A stretch of 64,000 bases of DNA from contig JAFREE010000056.1 in the NCBI GenBank assembly GCA_019400425.1, positions 1-64,000 of the forward strand, written 5' to 3'. Shown here piece after piece: positions 9,223 to 21,820 of the stretch; the first letter of the stretch is position 1; the number at the start of each line of letters is the position of its first letter. The notes beneath the pieces are model-generated. The model searched no databases. It saw only the letters and a list, made by a program, of their open reading frames with translations, and was not told where the DNA came from. The translations under genes and the position numbers were made by a program. Source of the DNA: Hymenochaete sp. R1 (lineage: Eukaryota > Basidiomycota > Agaricomycetes > Hymenochaetales > Hymenochaetaceae).

Positions 9223-11026
9223 ATGCGTGAAGTCATCTCCGTGCACGTTGGCCAGGCCGGTGTCCAGATCGGAAACGCCTGCTGTAAGTGTCCATTTCTG
9301 TCGAGTCTCTGGTCTGTACGTTTGAAGGACGCGTTTCTCGACGCGTTTTGTCTCGTTCTTTTGACATCGTGTTCCTATCGATCCATATCTGACGCGGTGT
9401 TCCACAGGGGAGCTCTATACTGTTGAACACGGTCTCAGCGTGAGTTATCGCACTTAGTCGACTAATGTTGACAAATCTGATAATTGTTTTCAGCCCGATG
9501 GTCGCCTTGTTGAAGGTTCACCGTCTGCGAACGACGATGGTTTCAGCACCTTCTTCTCTGAAACTTCGTCTGGCAAACACGTCCCGCGTTCCCTGTACGT
9601 TGATCTTGAACCCAATGTGATTGACGAGGTCCGTACGGGAACGTACCGTACGCTCTTCCACCCCGAGACTCTCGTCACCGGCAAAGAGGATGCTGCCAAT
9701 AACTGTAAGTATTCTTACATAATCATTTCTTTCGGCTCTACTAAAACCAGACCGAACACCACCTCACCAGACGCGCGTGGTCACTACACGATTGGTAAAG
9801 AGCAGATTGATGTCGTGATGGACAAGGTTCGCCGCCTGGCGGATAACTGCTCTGGTCTTCAGGGCTTCTTTGTCTTCCATTCGTTTGGTGGAGGAACTGG
9901 CTCAGGTTTCGGTGCTCTTCTCCTTGAGCGTCTCTCGACCGACTATGGCAAGAAGTCGAAGCTCGAGTTTTCCGTCTACCCAGCCCCGAAGACGTCCAAC
10001 TCTATCGTTGAGCCGTACAACTCCGTTCTGACGACCCACACCACTCTTGAGCACTCTGATTGTTCGTTCATGGTATGCGCATATATTCACTTTACGCAAG
10101 CAGCTTTGAATTCAATGTGTATTTCAGGTTGACAATGAGGCGATCTACGATATCTGCAAGCAGCGCCTCGGAATCACATCGCCGAGCTTCACCAACTTGA
10201 ACAGGCTTATCGCCCAGGTCGTTTCGTCCATCACCGCCTCTCTGCGATTCGACGGGTCGTTGAATGTCGACTTGAACGAGTTCCAGACGAACTTGGTCCC
10301 GTAAGTTGATTTCTAACTTTTTAGCGAACCTAACAATGCTCATTCTTCTCTAGCTTCCCCCGTATTCATTTCCCTTTGGCAACGTTTGCACCGATCATCT
10401 CGGCTGAGAAGGCGCATCACGAGCAGAACTCGGTCGCTGACATGACCTTCTCTTGCTTCGAGACAGGCAACCAAATGGTCAAGTGCGACCCTAGGGAAGG
10501 CAAATACAGTACGTTTGATTATTAATTATGACGTGGATGAATGCTTATTTCCGTGCGTAGTGGCCTGTGCTCTTTTGTACCGTGGTGATGTCGTACCGAA
10601 GGATGTCAACGCTGCCGTTGGTATCATCAAGACGAAGCGCACAATCCAATTCGTTGACTGGTGCCCGACTGGCTTCAAGCTCGGTATCTGCAATGAACCT
10701 CCTGCCCACATCCCTGGTGGTGATCTCGCGAAGGTGACTCGTAGCCTTTGCATGCTGTCGAACACTACCGCCATCTCGAGCGCATGGAGTCGCCTTGACC
10801 ACAAGTTTGACCTCCTGTACTCGAAGCGTGCCTTTGTCCACTGGTATGTTGGTGAAGGTATGGAGGAAGGTGAATTCTCGGAAGCGCGTGAGGATTTGGC
10901 GGCCCTTGAGAAGGACTATGAAGAGGTAAGTCGAGTATTTTTTTTCTCTCACTGGAAGTGCGCTAATGACTCGTGTTATAGGTCGGCATTGACTCTGCAG
11001 ATGTCGAGGAGGCTGGCGAGTACTAA
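9223..11026 (+). CDS. TUB1: Alpha-tubulin
   Basis: Alpha subunit of the microtubule heterodimer. Exons read as 9223-9283, 9408-9439, 9494-9704, 9771-10072, 10128-10300, 10354-10508, 10561-10925 and 10982-11026. The protein starts [20 protein letters not shown] and has the GTP-binding tubulin signature GGGTGSG, the alpha-type motifs [21 protein letters not shown] and [21 protein letters not shown], and ends VEEAGEY, keeping the C-terminal Tyr. HGLSPDGRL and the alpha-specific end separate it from beta-tubulin. It is somewhat divergent: the segment around residue 40 reads [10 protein letters not shown], so the acetylated Lys40 of animals is absent, and the C-terminal acidic tail is short. Basidiomycetes commonly carry two alpha-tubulin genes; this may be the less conserved one. 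Confidence 0.96.
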
Positions 11027-11690
11027 AAATTGTGCATGTCTTATGGGGTTTCGTGGTCCACACTTGTTATGATTTCTTTTTAATTCTGTTTTTTTTTCCC
11101 GCCTTCTTCGACGTATTCAATGAATGACACACTTTCCTTTTCACTCTCATATACCAAATTTTCTTCCTACTCTTCGACACTCGGTCTTGCACCTGTCTCG
11201 TGTACATTCTGGTAATGGAGAGAAAGAAATCAAATGCTGAAAATGGCCCGTCTTGGTTTTGATGAGAGGTTGGATGAACGGTTATTAGATGTATGTACAG
11301 GTTTGCAACAATCTGGTAGTTCGTCGATAACCGAAAATCTGTAATCACCGACGATCACATCATCCAGCCTCAGTCTCCACTCAAAGACACCTTTTATCTG
11401 ATGGAGCAAAGGCATGCGATATTCATTCCAAGATATTATTTGCGTAAAAGCGTGAAAGGTCGAAAGAAGTCAAAGCGACATGCCAGGATGTCTATGGGGA
11501 AAGGGGGTCTAATAATGCAGGTATTCTAATACAGTTGGATGAGACACATCTACAAAGGCGAGGATTCTTTCTTTCTTGGGTACGCATCTAGCGAGAAGAG
11601 AGGGGAGAGATTCAGAGAACACAAAAAAAAATCGAAAGCGGAAGGATTCAAAACTCTACACAATCACCGCGAACGCGATACACCTTCCTC
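11027..11690. other. Intergenic between convergent genes
   Basis: 3' regions of alpha-tubulin (+) and the HAD phosphatase (-). T-rich stretches follow the tubulin stop. No coding frame of interest. Confidence 0.7.
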
Positions 11691-12547
11691 TCACTCGACG
11701 AGGTCCATGGTGACTTTGACGCCCTCGGGGACGAGGTGCATGGAGACGCTGGCGAGGTTCTTGACGAGGAACGTGGTGTTTTCTTTTTTCATCTGGGGGC
11801 CTGTGTGGGAGGTGATGACGGCGAGGGTCTTGGCGCCTGCTGCGAGGCCGGCGGCGATGCCTGCGGGGGCGTCTTCGACGACGAGGCAGCGTTTGGGGTC
11901 GACGTTGCAGAGGGCGGCGCCGGCGAGGTAGGGGTCCGGGCTGGTTTGTGTCATATGTGATATTAGAGAATGAGAGAAAGAAAACACAGTACAAAGACAC
12001 CACCGGGACTCACGCAGGCTTCCCATTCTTGACGTCCTCGGCGGCGATGAAATGGACAGGCTGGGGTATACGAGCGATATCCAACGCCTGGGTCGCGTAT
12101 TTGCGGGTAGCGCTGGTGCAGAGGGCCCAGCGGTCGCGCGCCTCGGGGACGGCGAAGAGGGTGGAGACGAGGGACTCGATGCCGGGGAGACGGACGATGC
12201 CGGGGACGTCGTCGTGGAGGGAGCGCGAGTGGTTGACGATTTCTTGTTCGAAGCGGAGGGCTTCGCGTTCGAGCTCGGTGGGGTCGGTGACGCCGCAGTG
12301 GAGGCGGAGGTTGTCGACGGTGCGGACGCCGTGGGCGGCTGCGGGATGCAGGGTATCGAGAATCAGAGGGGAAGTTGTGTTGAATTGAGGAGGGGGTAGG
12401 CTTACTGTTGAGCATTTCTTCTACCTGGAGGTGGGGGTAGGTCTGTTTGAAGAAGTGCCAGGCGCCGATGACGCCCTTTGTTGAGTCGACGAGGGTGCCG
12501 TCCATGTCAAAGAGGATGGCGTCAAAGGTTTCGGAAACGGTCGGCAT
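11691..12547 (-). CDS. HAD-family phosphatase (GPP/DOG-like)
   Basis: Haloacid-dehalogenase hydrolase, probably a small-molecule phosphatase acting on a sugar or glycerol phosphate. Three exons. It begins MPTVSETFDAILFDMDGTLVDS, with motif I DxDGT (nucleophile Asp14, acid Asp16). Motif II is in WALCTSATRKY; the motif III/IV region reads EDVKNGKPAPDPYLAGA and CLVVEDAPAGIAAGLAAGAK. The cap region matches the glycerol-3-phosphatase and 2-deoxyglucose-6-phosphatase subgroup, but the substrate cannot be fixed from sequence. Introns have the phases expected, joining ...EEMLN to TAHGVRTVDN and ...NGKPA to PDPYLAG. It shares its upstream region with SEC15, transcribed the other way. Confidence 0.9.
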
Positions 12548-13201
12548 CGTGGGCGTGAACGTGAGTCGAGGATAAGGTGAAAGACGTCAAAGAGTAGGAG
12601 AGGAGGGTAGAGATAGAAAAAAAAGAGACTCGGGGATGAGGATGAGGAAGAAAAGTGAGAGAAATCGAGGGTGAGGGTTAAATACGGGTGGATGTATGCG
12701 CCTGCAGAGAGTGAGGAGCGTGCGTCGGGTAAGCGTTTTGCGAGTCATCCCCCAGAAATTTGGGTTGAGGTAAAGAAGGGAAAGAAAATTTTCTTTTGTG
12801 ATACTGGGGGACTTGGACTTGAGCTTGTGCGCCACCTGGAACAGAAGGAGGGGGACGGGGCTCGGAAGCGACGATAAAGACGGACGGACGGAGATGACTG
12901 GATTAGATAAGCAGGTGCGGGACTTCGGTTGATACGGCACGGAAGACAGCTCCACGATTACGAACAGGTCTGGTCTGACTGGGAACGACTGGGACTGGAG
13001 ATGAGCGGTAAGAGGTAAAAGAAGAAGTTCCCAGTGGAGCATCTCTCTTTCTTTCAGTGCTCGTTTCGGGGGTTCACTCAGTACTTTCACGTCAGAGAAG
13101 GGAAACCGAATGAACGTCCGAGAGACAATGGATGATGGTGACCCTAACCCCGACGTCGCGTCCCACGCTGCTAGTAGTCCTGCACTTGTCCTCAGCGCGT
13201 C
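12548..13201. other. Divergent promoter region HAD phosphatase / SEC15
   Basis: About 650 bp between two outward-facing starts. Purine-rich on the HAD side. A long minus-strand open frame here is low-complexity and not supported as a gene. Confidence 0.6.
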
Positions 13202-16200
13202 ATGCCGCCCCGACGCCGTGTCCAGTACACTCAAGACTCCATAGACCAGCAACTTCAGCAGATTCATCTCCTAGATCAGTCCTCATCCTCAGAGAACCTC
13301 GAACAACTCGCGCCTATCATCAAACAGATTCACCTCAACCGCCAACAAGATCTCTTCCTCCGCACAGTTCACTCACTCGTCCAATCAAAAGACGCTGAAA
13401 TCGAGAAAATATGCTCAGACAACTACCAGGACTTCATCTCATCCGTATCCACTCTCTTCACCATCAAATCTTACACAAACAACCTTAGAGACAAAATCTC
13501 CTCGCTTGATTCCACTGTCACTCAGGTCGGTCGCACCCTCGTCGAGAAGAAAAGATCCCTGCTCGAAACGAAAAAGACCTCCGCCAATTTGGACGACGCT
13601 ATCGATAACCTCCAGGCATGCCTCAAAGTCCTTGACGTCGTCAACCGCGTCGGTCAAATGATCAAAGACGAGAACTACTGGTCCGCTCTCCGTGTACGTC
13701 TTCCTTTCCCTTGTCGGACACGTCCAATACCAATCCATTTTACCCTTCCCAATACCAGTCCCTTGAAGAGATACACACAATGCCCCCCGCCTCCCTCTCC
13801 CAAACCCCCCTCTTCCAACACCTCATGTCCTCCCTCCCCTCCCTCCGCACTCAGATCAAAGACGCCGTCACAGCGTCGACGAAACAGTGGCTCCTCATGA
13901 TCCGCAACAACAGCGCCCAGGTTGGCAAGCTCGCCATCGACGCCATGGAGCTCCGCACGCGCAAGTGGCGCATACGGCGGGACAAGGACGCTGGTCTGAA
14001 GCATAGTCGAGTCGGCAGCGCCGTGGAAGCCGTGACGAACGAGAAGGTCGAGTGTGAGTGATGCCGTTGGTTTTGGCTTTTTTTGAGGATACTGCTGCTG
14101 AATGCGGGTGTATGTGCAGATAATGCGTTGGAGAATGATCGGTTGAAGGTCGATTTCAAGCCCTTGTACCAATGCATATACATATACACCGCTCTCGACG
14201 CGCTCGAGGAATTACAGAAATCGTACCAGGCCGATAGGAAGGTCAGCCAATTCAATTCTCGCCGTGTCCGGTCCGTCACTCTCCTACCACTCTAAATAAA
14301 TAAAAAATCTATGCAGGCTCAATCAGACCTCATCCTCCCCTCCCCTCTCAATCTCGTCTCCCTCCCGTCCCTCACGCAAGAAATCACAGGTTTCTTCATC
14401 ATCGAACGCGAGGTGCTCCGGACGACGCGTTCCTTCCGCAGCGAGCGCGACATCGACGAACTGTGGGTCTCGTTGGCCGGCCGGCTCACGCAGGCGATCG
14501 AGGCCAGTCTGAACAGCGAGACGGACCCGGAGGTCTTCCTCATGGTGAAGGAATGTCTGTTGGCGTTCATCATGACTCTCGAGGTACGTAAAACTTTGCC
14601 TACTCATCTCACAATGCACGCACGCCGCGGGCGTAAGAGAACTCACTAACGACGGGACGTGTAAATAGACGTACTCGTATTCGGCGACGCAGCTCCAGGC
14701 GTTCATCCTCGTGCTGTTCGAAAAGTACACGGGCTTGCTCGAGAACCAGTTCAAGAGCCGGTTCGAAGGGGTGCGTGGTTCTGGTTCTCTAGTCCTGGGT
14801 TCTTTGACGGACTTTCCGGGGAATGACGTCGTCGGAGAGCTCAGAGCGGTATGGCTGATGCTGATGCTGATGACTGATGCTTTCACTTCTTCTTTGCGCG
14901 TGTTGTTCTTTTTCTTCTTTTACGCGATTAGGACGTGGAGCGGGACGACCTCATGCCTATGCGCGTAGCTGAGCCGGACGGGAGGACGAATGCCTTGAAG
15001 GATGTCTGGCTGGGCAGGAAGGAATACTTCGAGCTTATGAGGTATGTGTCTTGCCTGCCTGTGGATGGACGGGAATGACGTATGTGTCTGTACGCTGACC
15101 GCTTGACTGAACTTCGAACCTTGCTCGTGTTCAGCTCCCCACTGCCGTTAACTCTGCCTTGGTCACAGAGCTTCCCGCAGAGCTGCGAAGATGTAAGTCT
15201 AATCTATCAAATGACGTCGTATTCGTACGCCAAAAAAACATATCCCTAACACCTCCGCATCCCACCCCTACCGAAAACAGATCCGCAACTTCGTCAAGCG
15301 CTTCTACCTCTTCATGGACGGCGTCTCGCAGCACCACCGGAACATCGACGAGCTCCTCGGTAAGTCCCTCGACAGGCTGCTCGTGGACCACGTCAGCGCG
15401 CCGATCCGCGCGCGTCTGGCGGCGACGGGGACGTTGTCCCAGATCGCGCAGGTCATCACGAATTTGGAGCATTTTGAGGTGGCGTGTGGAGAGCTTGAGA
15501 AGTCGTTGACTAGTTTGAGGTGCGTTGTGGGATTGGCTCGCTTTTTTTTGTGAAAAGAAATTACTACTATAGATCGCTCACTCTTCATCCCCAATATCAA
15601 CAACGCATACACACACGACACACGCACACACACCAGATCCGCCCAACGCGGCGGCGTCGTCCGCCTCAGCGCCTCCACCTCCTTCGCCCTCTCCATCCAA
15701 TCCGCGACAGCCCGGATCTCATCGATCATCGCCTCCAAGCTGACCGACTTTTTCGAGCTGGCGGACTACGACTGGACGCCGCGCGCGCGCGAGGAGGGGC
15801 CGAGCATGTATCTGTTCGAGCTGGCGCATTGGTTGTCGACGGTCGTCGATTCGCTTGTGGTGAGGGAGGATGGGTATAAGGATGGGGCGTATCGGGGGGC
15901 GGTGGGGTATGTTGCGGGGTGTTTGATGGTGAGTGGGGTTTGTTTTTTTATTTCGGTTTGGTTTGGTTTGGGTGGGTGGGAGAGACGCTGATGCTGATTC
16001 CCCCCTTCCCTTTCTTCGCTCGCGCTGCATTTACGTTGTGTTTTGTGATTGTTGTGGATTCACAGGAGTTGATCGCGGGCACGAGCGTGCACATGCTCAA
16101 CGAGAACGCGCTCGCGAACGTCCTCACCGACGTCGACTTCCTCGAGGGCGTCTTCAAGAAACAGGGTCGCGAACACGTCAACGAAGCTTTCTCCGAACTT

Positions 16201-16547
16201 CGCCTTGTACGTTTCTTTCTTTCTTCTCTCTCTTTCACTCTCTTCCTCTTCCGTTACCTTTCCCTTTCTCATCTCATCCCATCTCACGCGTACATACATA
16301 CACATATACACACACACACGTACAGTTGACCTCCATCATCCTCGACGACAAAGTCCAAGAATACATCCGCCAACCACAATCCAGCCGCGCAAACGCCTAC
16401 CCCTACGCCGCCATCAAGCCAAAGAAGCTGCAGGCCCTGCTGGAGAAGCTCGCGCGGTACGGTGCTGCGAGTCGGGAGAGCGCGGTTCGGGAGGTGGGCG
16501 AGAGGAGGCGGAAGGAGGCGGAGGCTGTTGGGCGGATGGGTTCTTGA
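13202..16547 (+). CDS. SEC15: Exocyst subunit Sec15
   Basis: Sec15/EXOC6, the exocyst subunit that binds the Rab GTPase Sec4 on secretory vesicles and helps tether them to the growing hyphal tip. Multi-exon gene. The N-terminus has DNYQDFISSVSTLFTIKSYT and a coiled-coil segment TLVEKKRSLLETKKTSANLDD, then VLDVVNRVGQMIKDENYWSALR. Later exons give QLQAFILVLFEKYTGLLENQ, IRNFVKRFYLFMDG and LTDVDFLEGVFKKQGREHVN, matching the family's C-terminal cargo-binding region. The last exon ends in a basic helix. Motif order matches Sec15 from start to end. Introns late in the gene carry short CT-rich and CA-rich runs (15600-15640, 16200-16325). Confidence 0.93.
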
Positions 16548-17127
16548 GGGGGGTGAAGGGGAGGTGAGATGTAGGGGACCGTGTTTCTTTTCTTTCTTTT
16601 CTTTTCTTTTCTCTTTGCTTTTTATGCGGGGCGATTTGTTATCTTCATTTACTTATCGGCTCGGTGATCGTAGATTTTAAAGAAGGAATTGTATTCTAGA
16701 TAACCATTCTCGGGTTCTGAAGAGGGGAAAGTTTACGAATAGAAAAGAAAAGAAAAGAAAAAAAGAATAGACACGAAGATGAAGAAAAGGCATCGAGTTC
16801 TCTCAAGCATTCATCATCGAACAGGGAGACAAGGAGAACGAGAAACACACCAGACAATATAAAATATGCATTAGCGACGAGACGGGACAGGACGAGACAA
16901 AGGCGAGATGGCGAGGGTCGAAAAAGTTAGGACATTCAATTTCAACGCTCCTCCGGAAAGATGGCAGATTTCGTACATGTATACCACTGTAATCTAGCAG
17001 ATGAGGTCGGACGGGCATGTTCGCGTCATACGTAAATATACGTGGAAAGGAAAGGGCGAGGAATGAAGGGAAGGGAGAAAGGGAGAAAGAGGAGCGTAGA
17101 AAGGGTACCATGAACAAAAGAAACCTC
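16548..17127. other. Convergent 3' region SEC15 / ARF1
   Basis: Shared 3' space of two convergent genes. It contains a pyrimidine run followed about 130 bp later by its purine complement, listed separately. No gene seen. Confidence 0.6.
16583..16766. repeat. Inverted TTTTC / GAAAA runs
   Basis: A run of TTTTC-type repeats at about 16583-16612 is matched in inverse orientation by GAAAA-type repeats at about 16741-16766. Transcripts from either strand could fold into a hairpin with a stem of about 20 bp, interrupted. It lies between the stop codons of two convergent genes, where 3' ends form. Confidence 0.6.
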
Positions 17128-18205
<1,078 letters not shown>

Positions 18206-18426
18206 GATTTATTGCGTGCGAGAAGACGGAAAGACGAAGAAGAATGAGTTGAGTGGACGCTATGGAAGTGGTAACGTGTAAAAGCGCGACGAGACGACGT
18301 TTTCCGGCAACTCCTCCTCCAATGGCAAAAGCGTCGATCAATATTTACGTAATCGGATACACTTCTTCGAGTCCTGAAAGTCAAAAGCTGTTGCGACTGA
18401 ACACTAGTACTGGCTAAGTGCAGGTC
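18206..18426. promoter_or_regulatory. Divergent promoter ARF1 / CFT2
   Basis: Only 221 bp separate the two start codons, so both promoters and leaders must fit here. No clear TATA box is seen. Confidence 0.5.
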
Positions 18427-21400
18427 ATGATCACTTTCACCCCCCTGTCAGGAGGAGCTCACCTTTCAAAAACAGTTCCGCTATGCTACATATTGCAAGT
18501 CGATGACGTTCGAGTTCTGCTCGACTGTGGTTCTCCCGACTGGTGTCCTGAATCGGAGAATTCTGCCAAACCTGGCGAATCCTCAACGCAGTCCATTTAT
18601 TCCTGGGAAACGTACTGCAAGGCCTTGAAGGAGTGAGTTTTACTGTTTGTTTGTCTAAATTATACTTCATGCGGTTGGAACCATATAAATACGCGTGTTT
18701 TCAGTGTACTCTACTTTTCCAAATTAACTTGGTTGGTTGAGCTAACGACTTATTGCACAGAAACGCGCCCACAATTGACCTTGTCCTGCTTTCTCACGGC
18801 GACCTTCAACATGCTGGTTTATACGCATATGCTCATGCTCACTGGGGTCTGAAAGCACCCACGTACTCTACTATTCCTGTGCAAGCCATAGCACGAATAG
18901 CTACTCTGGAAGAAATTGAAGCTATCCGGGCTCAAGAAGACGTGGAAGTCGGGAGCGAGGAAAACCAAGGCACCAGCGCAACTGAGGAAGGGGAATCGAA
19001 GGATGGCTGCAGCAAAAAGTTTATTGCCAGCGTCGAAGATGTGAGGGAAGCGTTCGAAGCCGTTCAGACACTTCGGTATTCCCAACCCGCTCATTTACAA
19101 GGTGGGTTATATTCGAGCCAGTGTCAATTCTGTATTCATTCGACTTCTTCTCAGGAAAGTGCCAAGGTCTTACCATCACTGCATTTAATGCCGGCCACAC
19201 CTTGGGCGGAGCAATGTGGAAGATTCGGTCACCTTCAGCAGGGACCGTCCTTTATGCTGTAGACCTAAATCATCTCCGCGAACGGCATTTGGACGGGACT
19301 GTTATCCTTCGCGGAGCCGGGAGTGGTGGGATCTACGAAGCTCTTGCTCGACCTGATCTCTTCATTACCGACACGGAGAGAGTGAACACTCTTTCATGTC
19401 GAAAAAAGGACAGGGACGCTCAGCTGATAGGTACGTATTTGGTTATCTCAAGGAAGAATGATTTTTGAGATCAAGTCGTCAGACGTTGTGACAAGCACCT
19501 TGGCTTCAAAGCATTCCGTTTTAATGCCATGTGATTCGACAACCCGACTGTTGGAAATCCTAGTCCTTCTGGATCAACACTGGAGCTATTCCAGACTAAG
19601 ATACCCTGTGTGTCTGGTCTCTCGAACAGGCCGGGAGATGTTGACGTTTGTCAGAAGTATGATGGAATGGCTTGGGGGCACTATCAACAAGGAGGACGTG
19701 GGCGTAGATGGGGACAATAAGATCAGACGAAGGAGGGACGACAATGATGAAGAAGCACTAGGCGCCTTTTCACTGAGGTTCAAGTGCGTGTTTTTGAGTG
19801 TTGTTTATCTTGATCGTGCATTAATGGTCTGTTTGATAGACATCTAGAGTTTTTCCCTACTCCCCAAGCCCTTCTCCATACCTATTCTTCAAGAGACCCC
19901 AAGCTTATTCTCGCCGTTCCTATGTCCCTCTCACATGGTTCCTCACGAGCGATTTTCTCGGAATTCGCATCGGTCCCAGATAATGTGGTTCTCCTTACTA
20001 ACATAGGAGAGGAAGGCTCCCTGGCACGGTCCCTTTTCTCCATGTGGAATGACGAACAACGGGAAGACGAAAAATGGAATATGGGGAAGCTAGGTCGGAA
20101 CATTTTATTAGAGCGAAATATTTCTCTGACAGTACGTGAACATATCCTGACTGTGAAGGCATTATAAATTTTTCCTTATGACTCGAACTTCCGCAGATAA
20201 AATCCAAGGTCCCTCTTCAAGGCCCTGAACTAGAAGAATACCTCAAGAAGGAACGAGCAGCTAAAGAAAAAGAGGCGGCAGAAGGAGCTGCTCTAGCACG
20301 TACCCAACATATGCTCGAAGCCGATGAAGGTGACGACGAAGAATCTGATACGGACGAGGAGGATGACGAAGAGGCCGTCGAGGCTACCCTTCGGGACGAT
20401 ATAATGGATCTGGACAAAACTGATGATCCGTCTACGACATTTGAACCAGGGGTCGGGTCGACGAGCCGGAAACGCGCAAGGCGGACAGAGTCGGGTTTAG
20501 GAGACTGGGACTTCGAGGCGGAAGATGGAACTACAAAGCAGATGCTTTCTTACGATATTTATTTGAAAGGGAACGTGTCGAAGGCGGCGAGCTTCTTCAA
20601 AACAGACGATAATAAGCAACAGAGGTTTAGGATGTTCCCACATATTGAACGGAAGAGGCGCTTTGACTCGTTCGGTGAAGTTTTGGATGTTGGGATGTGG
20701 CTGAGAAAGGGGAGAGCATTTGAAGAGGAGGCTGAGGACGAGGAGTCGAGGGAGGCTAAGCGAAGAAAGGAAGAAGAGACCAAGGTAAACTTCCGAATTT
20801 CTTTATACAACGCGTTTTCTCAATTTCTTGCAGCAACAACAAGAGCCAGAGGAACCACCCTCTAAGTGTATCAGCACGGCAGTAGAAGTTCAATTGGCTT
20901 GCAGATTACTGTTTATCGATATGGAGGGTTTAAATGACGGCCGAGCTGTTAAGAAAATCGCTGCTCATGTGAACCCGCGAAAAATGGTAAGCCATCTTGA
21001 CTCCTTTCCGCATGAAGACATCTGATAAGGGCTTTTAGATTGTCGTCAAGTCGCCAAAAGAAGAAGCGCGATCCTTCATTGAGGCTTGTGGCTCTGTTCG
21101 GTCATTGACGAAGGATATTTTTGCTCCAGACATCGGCGAACACATTCAGATCGGACAACAAACCAACAGTTACTCGATATCACTCTCCGAGGAATTGCTC
21201 GCATCAGTCAGAATGTCAAACGTGAGTATTTTTCAAGCCAAATTTGTTACATCGAACTCGATATTCACGTTCCTTGTCCAGTTTGAAGATAACGAGGTCG
21301 GCTTCATCCGCGGAAGCGTTGCCAGCCTCGCAAGCTCGACCATACCTGTCTTAGAACCCATCACAAGCCTCACAGACCGGTCCCCTTCCGACTCGACATC

Positions 21401-21719
21401 CATACCTATCGAGCGCTCGAAACCTCTTCGCCTTGGCTCTCGCCCTGCAGCAAAGTTGCCTCGCTCAGCCATGATCGGCGATCTCAAACTGACCGCACTA
21501 AAGACCCGACTTGCAAAGATGGGTGTGCATACGGAGTTCGCGGGAGAGGGCGTGTTGTTATGTCGTTTCGAGACGGAGCATCCGGAGACAGAATCGGTAG
21601 TTGCTGTGCGGAAGATGGCAGATGGAAAGGTAGAGTTGGAGGGTATAGTGACAGATGTCTATTACACTGTTCGCAAAGGCATTTATGACCTTCATGCTTT
21701 GGTGGCAGCTCAGGGGTGA
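18427..21719 (+). CDS. CFT2: Cleavage/polyadenylation factor subunit CPSF100 (Cft2/Ydh1)
   Basis: The 100-kDa subunit of the mRNA 3'-end cleavage complex, partner of the endonuclease CPSF73. It has an N-terminal metallo-beta-lactamase fold, MITFTPLSGG at the start and VDDVRVLLDCGSPDWCPESE, then LVLLSHGDLQHAGLYAYAHA. The canonical metal motif HxHxDH is degenerate here (SHGDLQH), as is typical of CPSF100, which is catalytically inactive. TITAFNAGHTLGGAMWKI and AVDLNHLRERHLDG follow, then the beta-CASP region with CDSTTRLLEILVLLDQHW. A basic/acidic segment with DDEESDTDEEDDEEA lies in the C-terminal half, and the gene ends ...ALVAAQG at 21719. Motif order and length fit the family throughout. 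Convergent with GlnRS, 101 bp apart. Confidence 0.93.
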
Positions 21720-21820
21720 TTATGTTATTTATCTTTCGCTGTTCGGATTTCGATATGCACAGGTGCTTCATTTGAGAGCAGGTTTTGGTACATATGAAAA
21801 ACTGTGACTACTACAATTTC

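Noticed and set aside
9223..11026. Beta-tubulin assignment
   Set aside because: The start [27 protein letters not shown] and the C-terminal EY pattern are alpha-tubulin features.
12587..13267. 226-codon minus-strand frame upstream of the HAD gene
   Set aside because: Low-complexity Leu/Ser/Pro composition in a purine-rich promoter; it overlaps the SEC15 start and shows no homologous motif.
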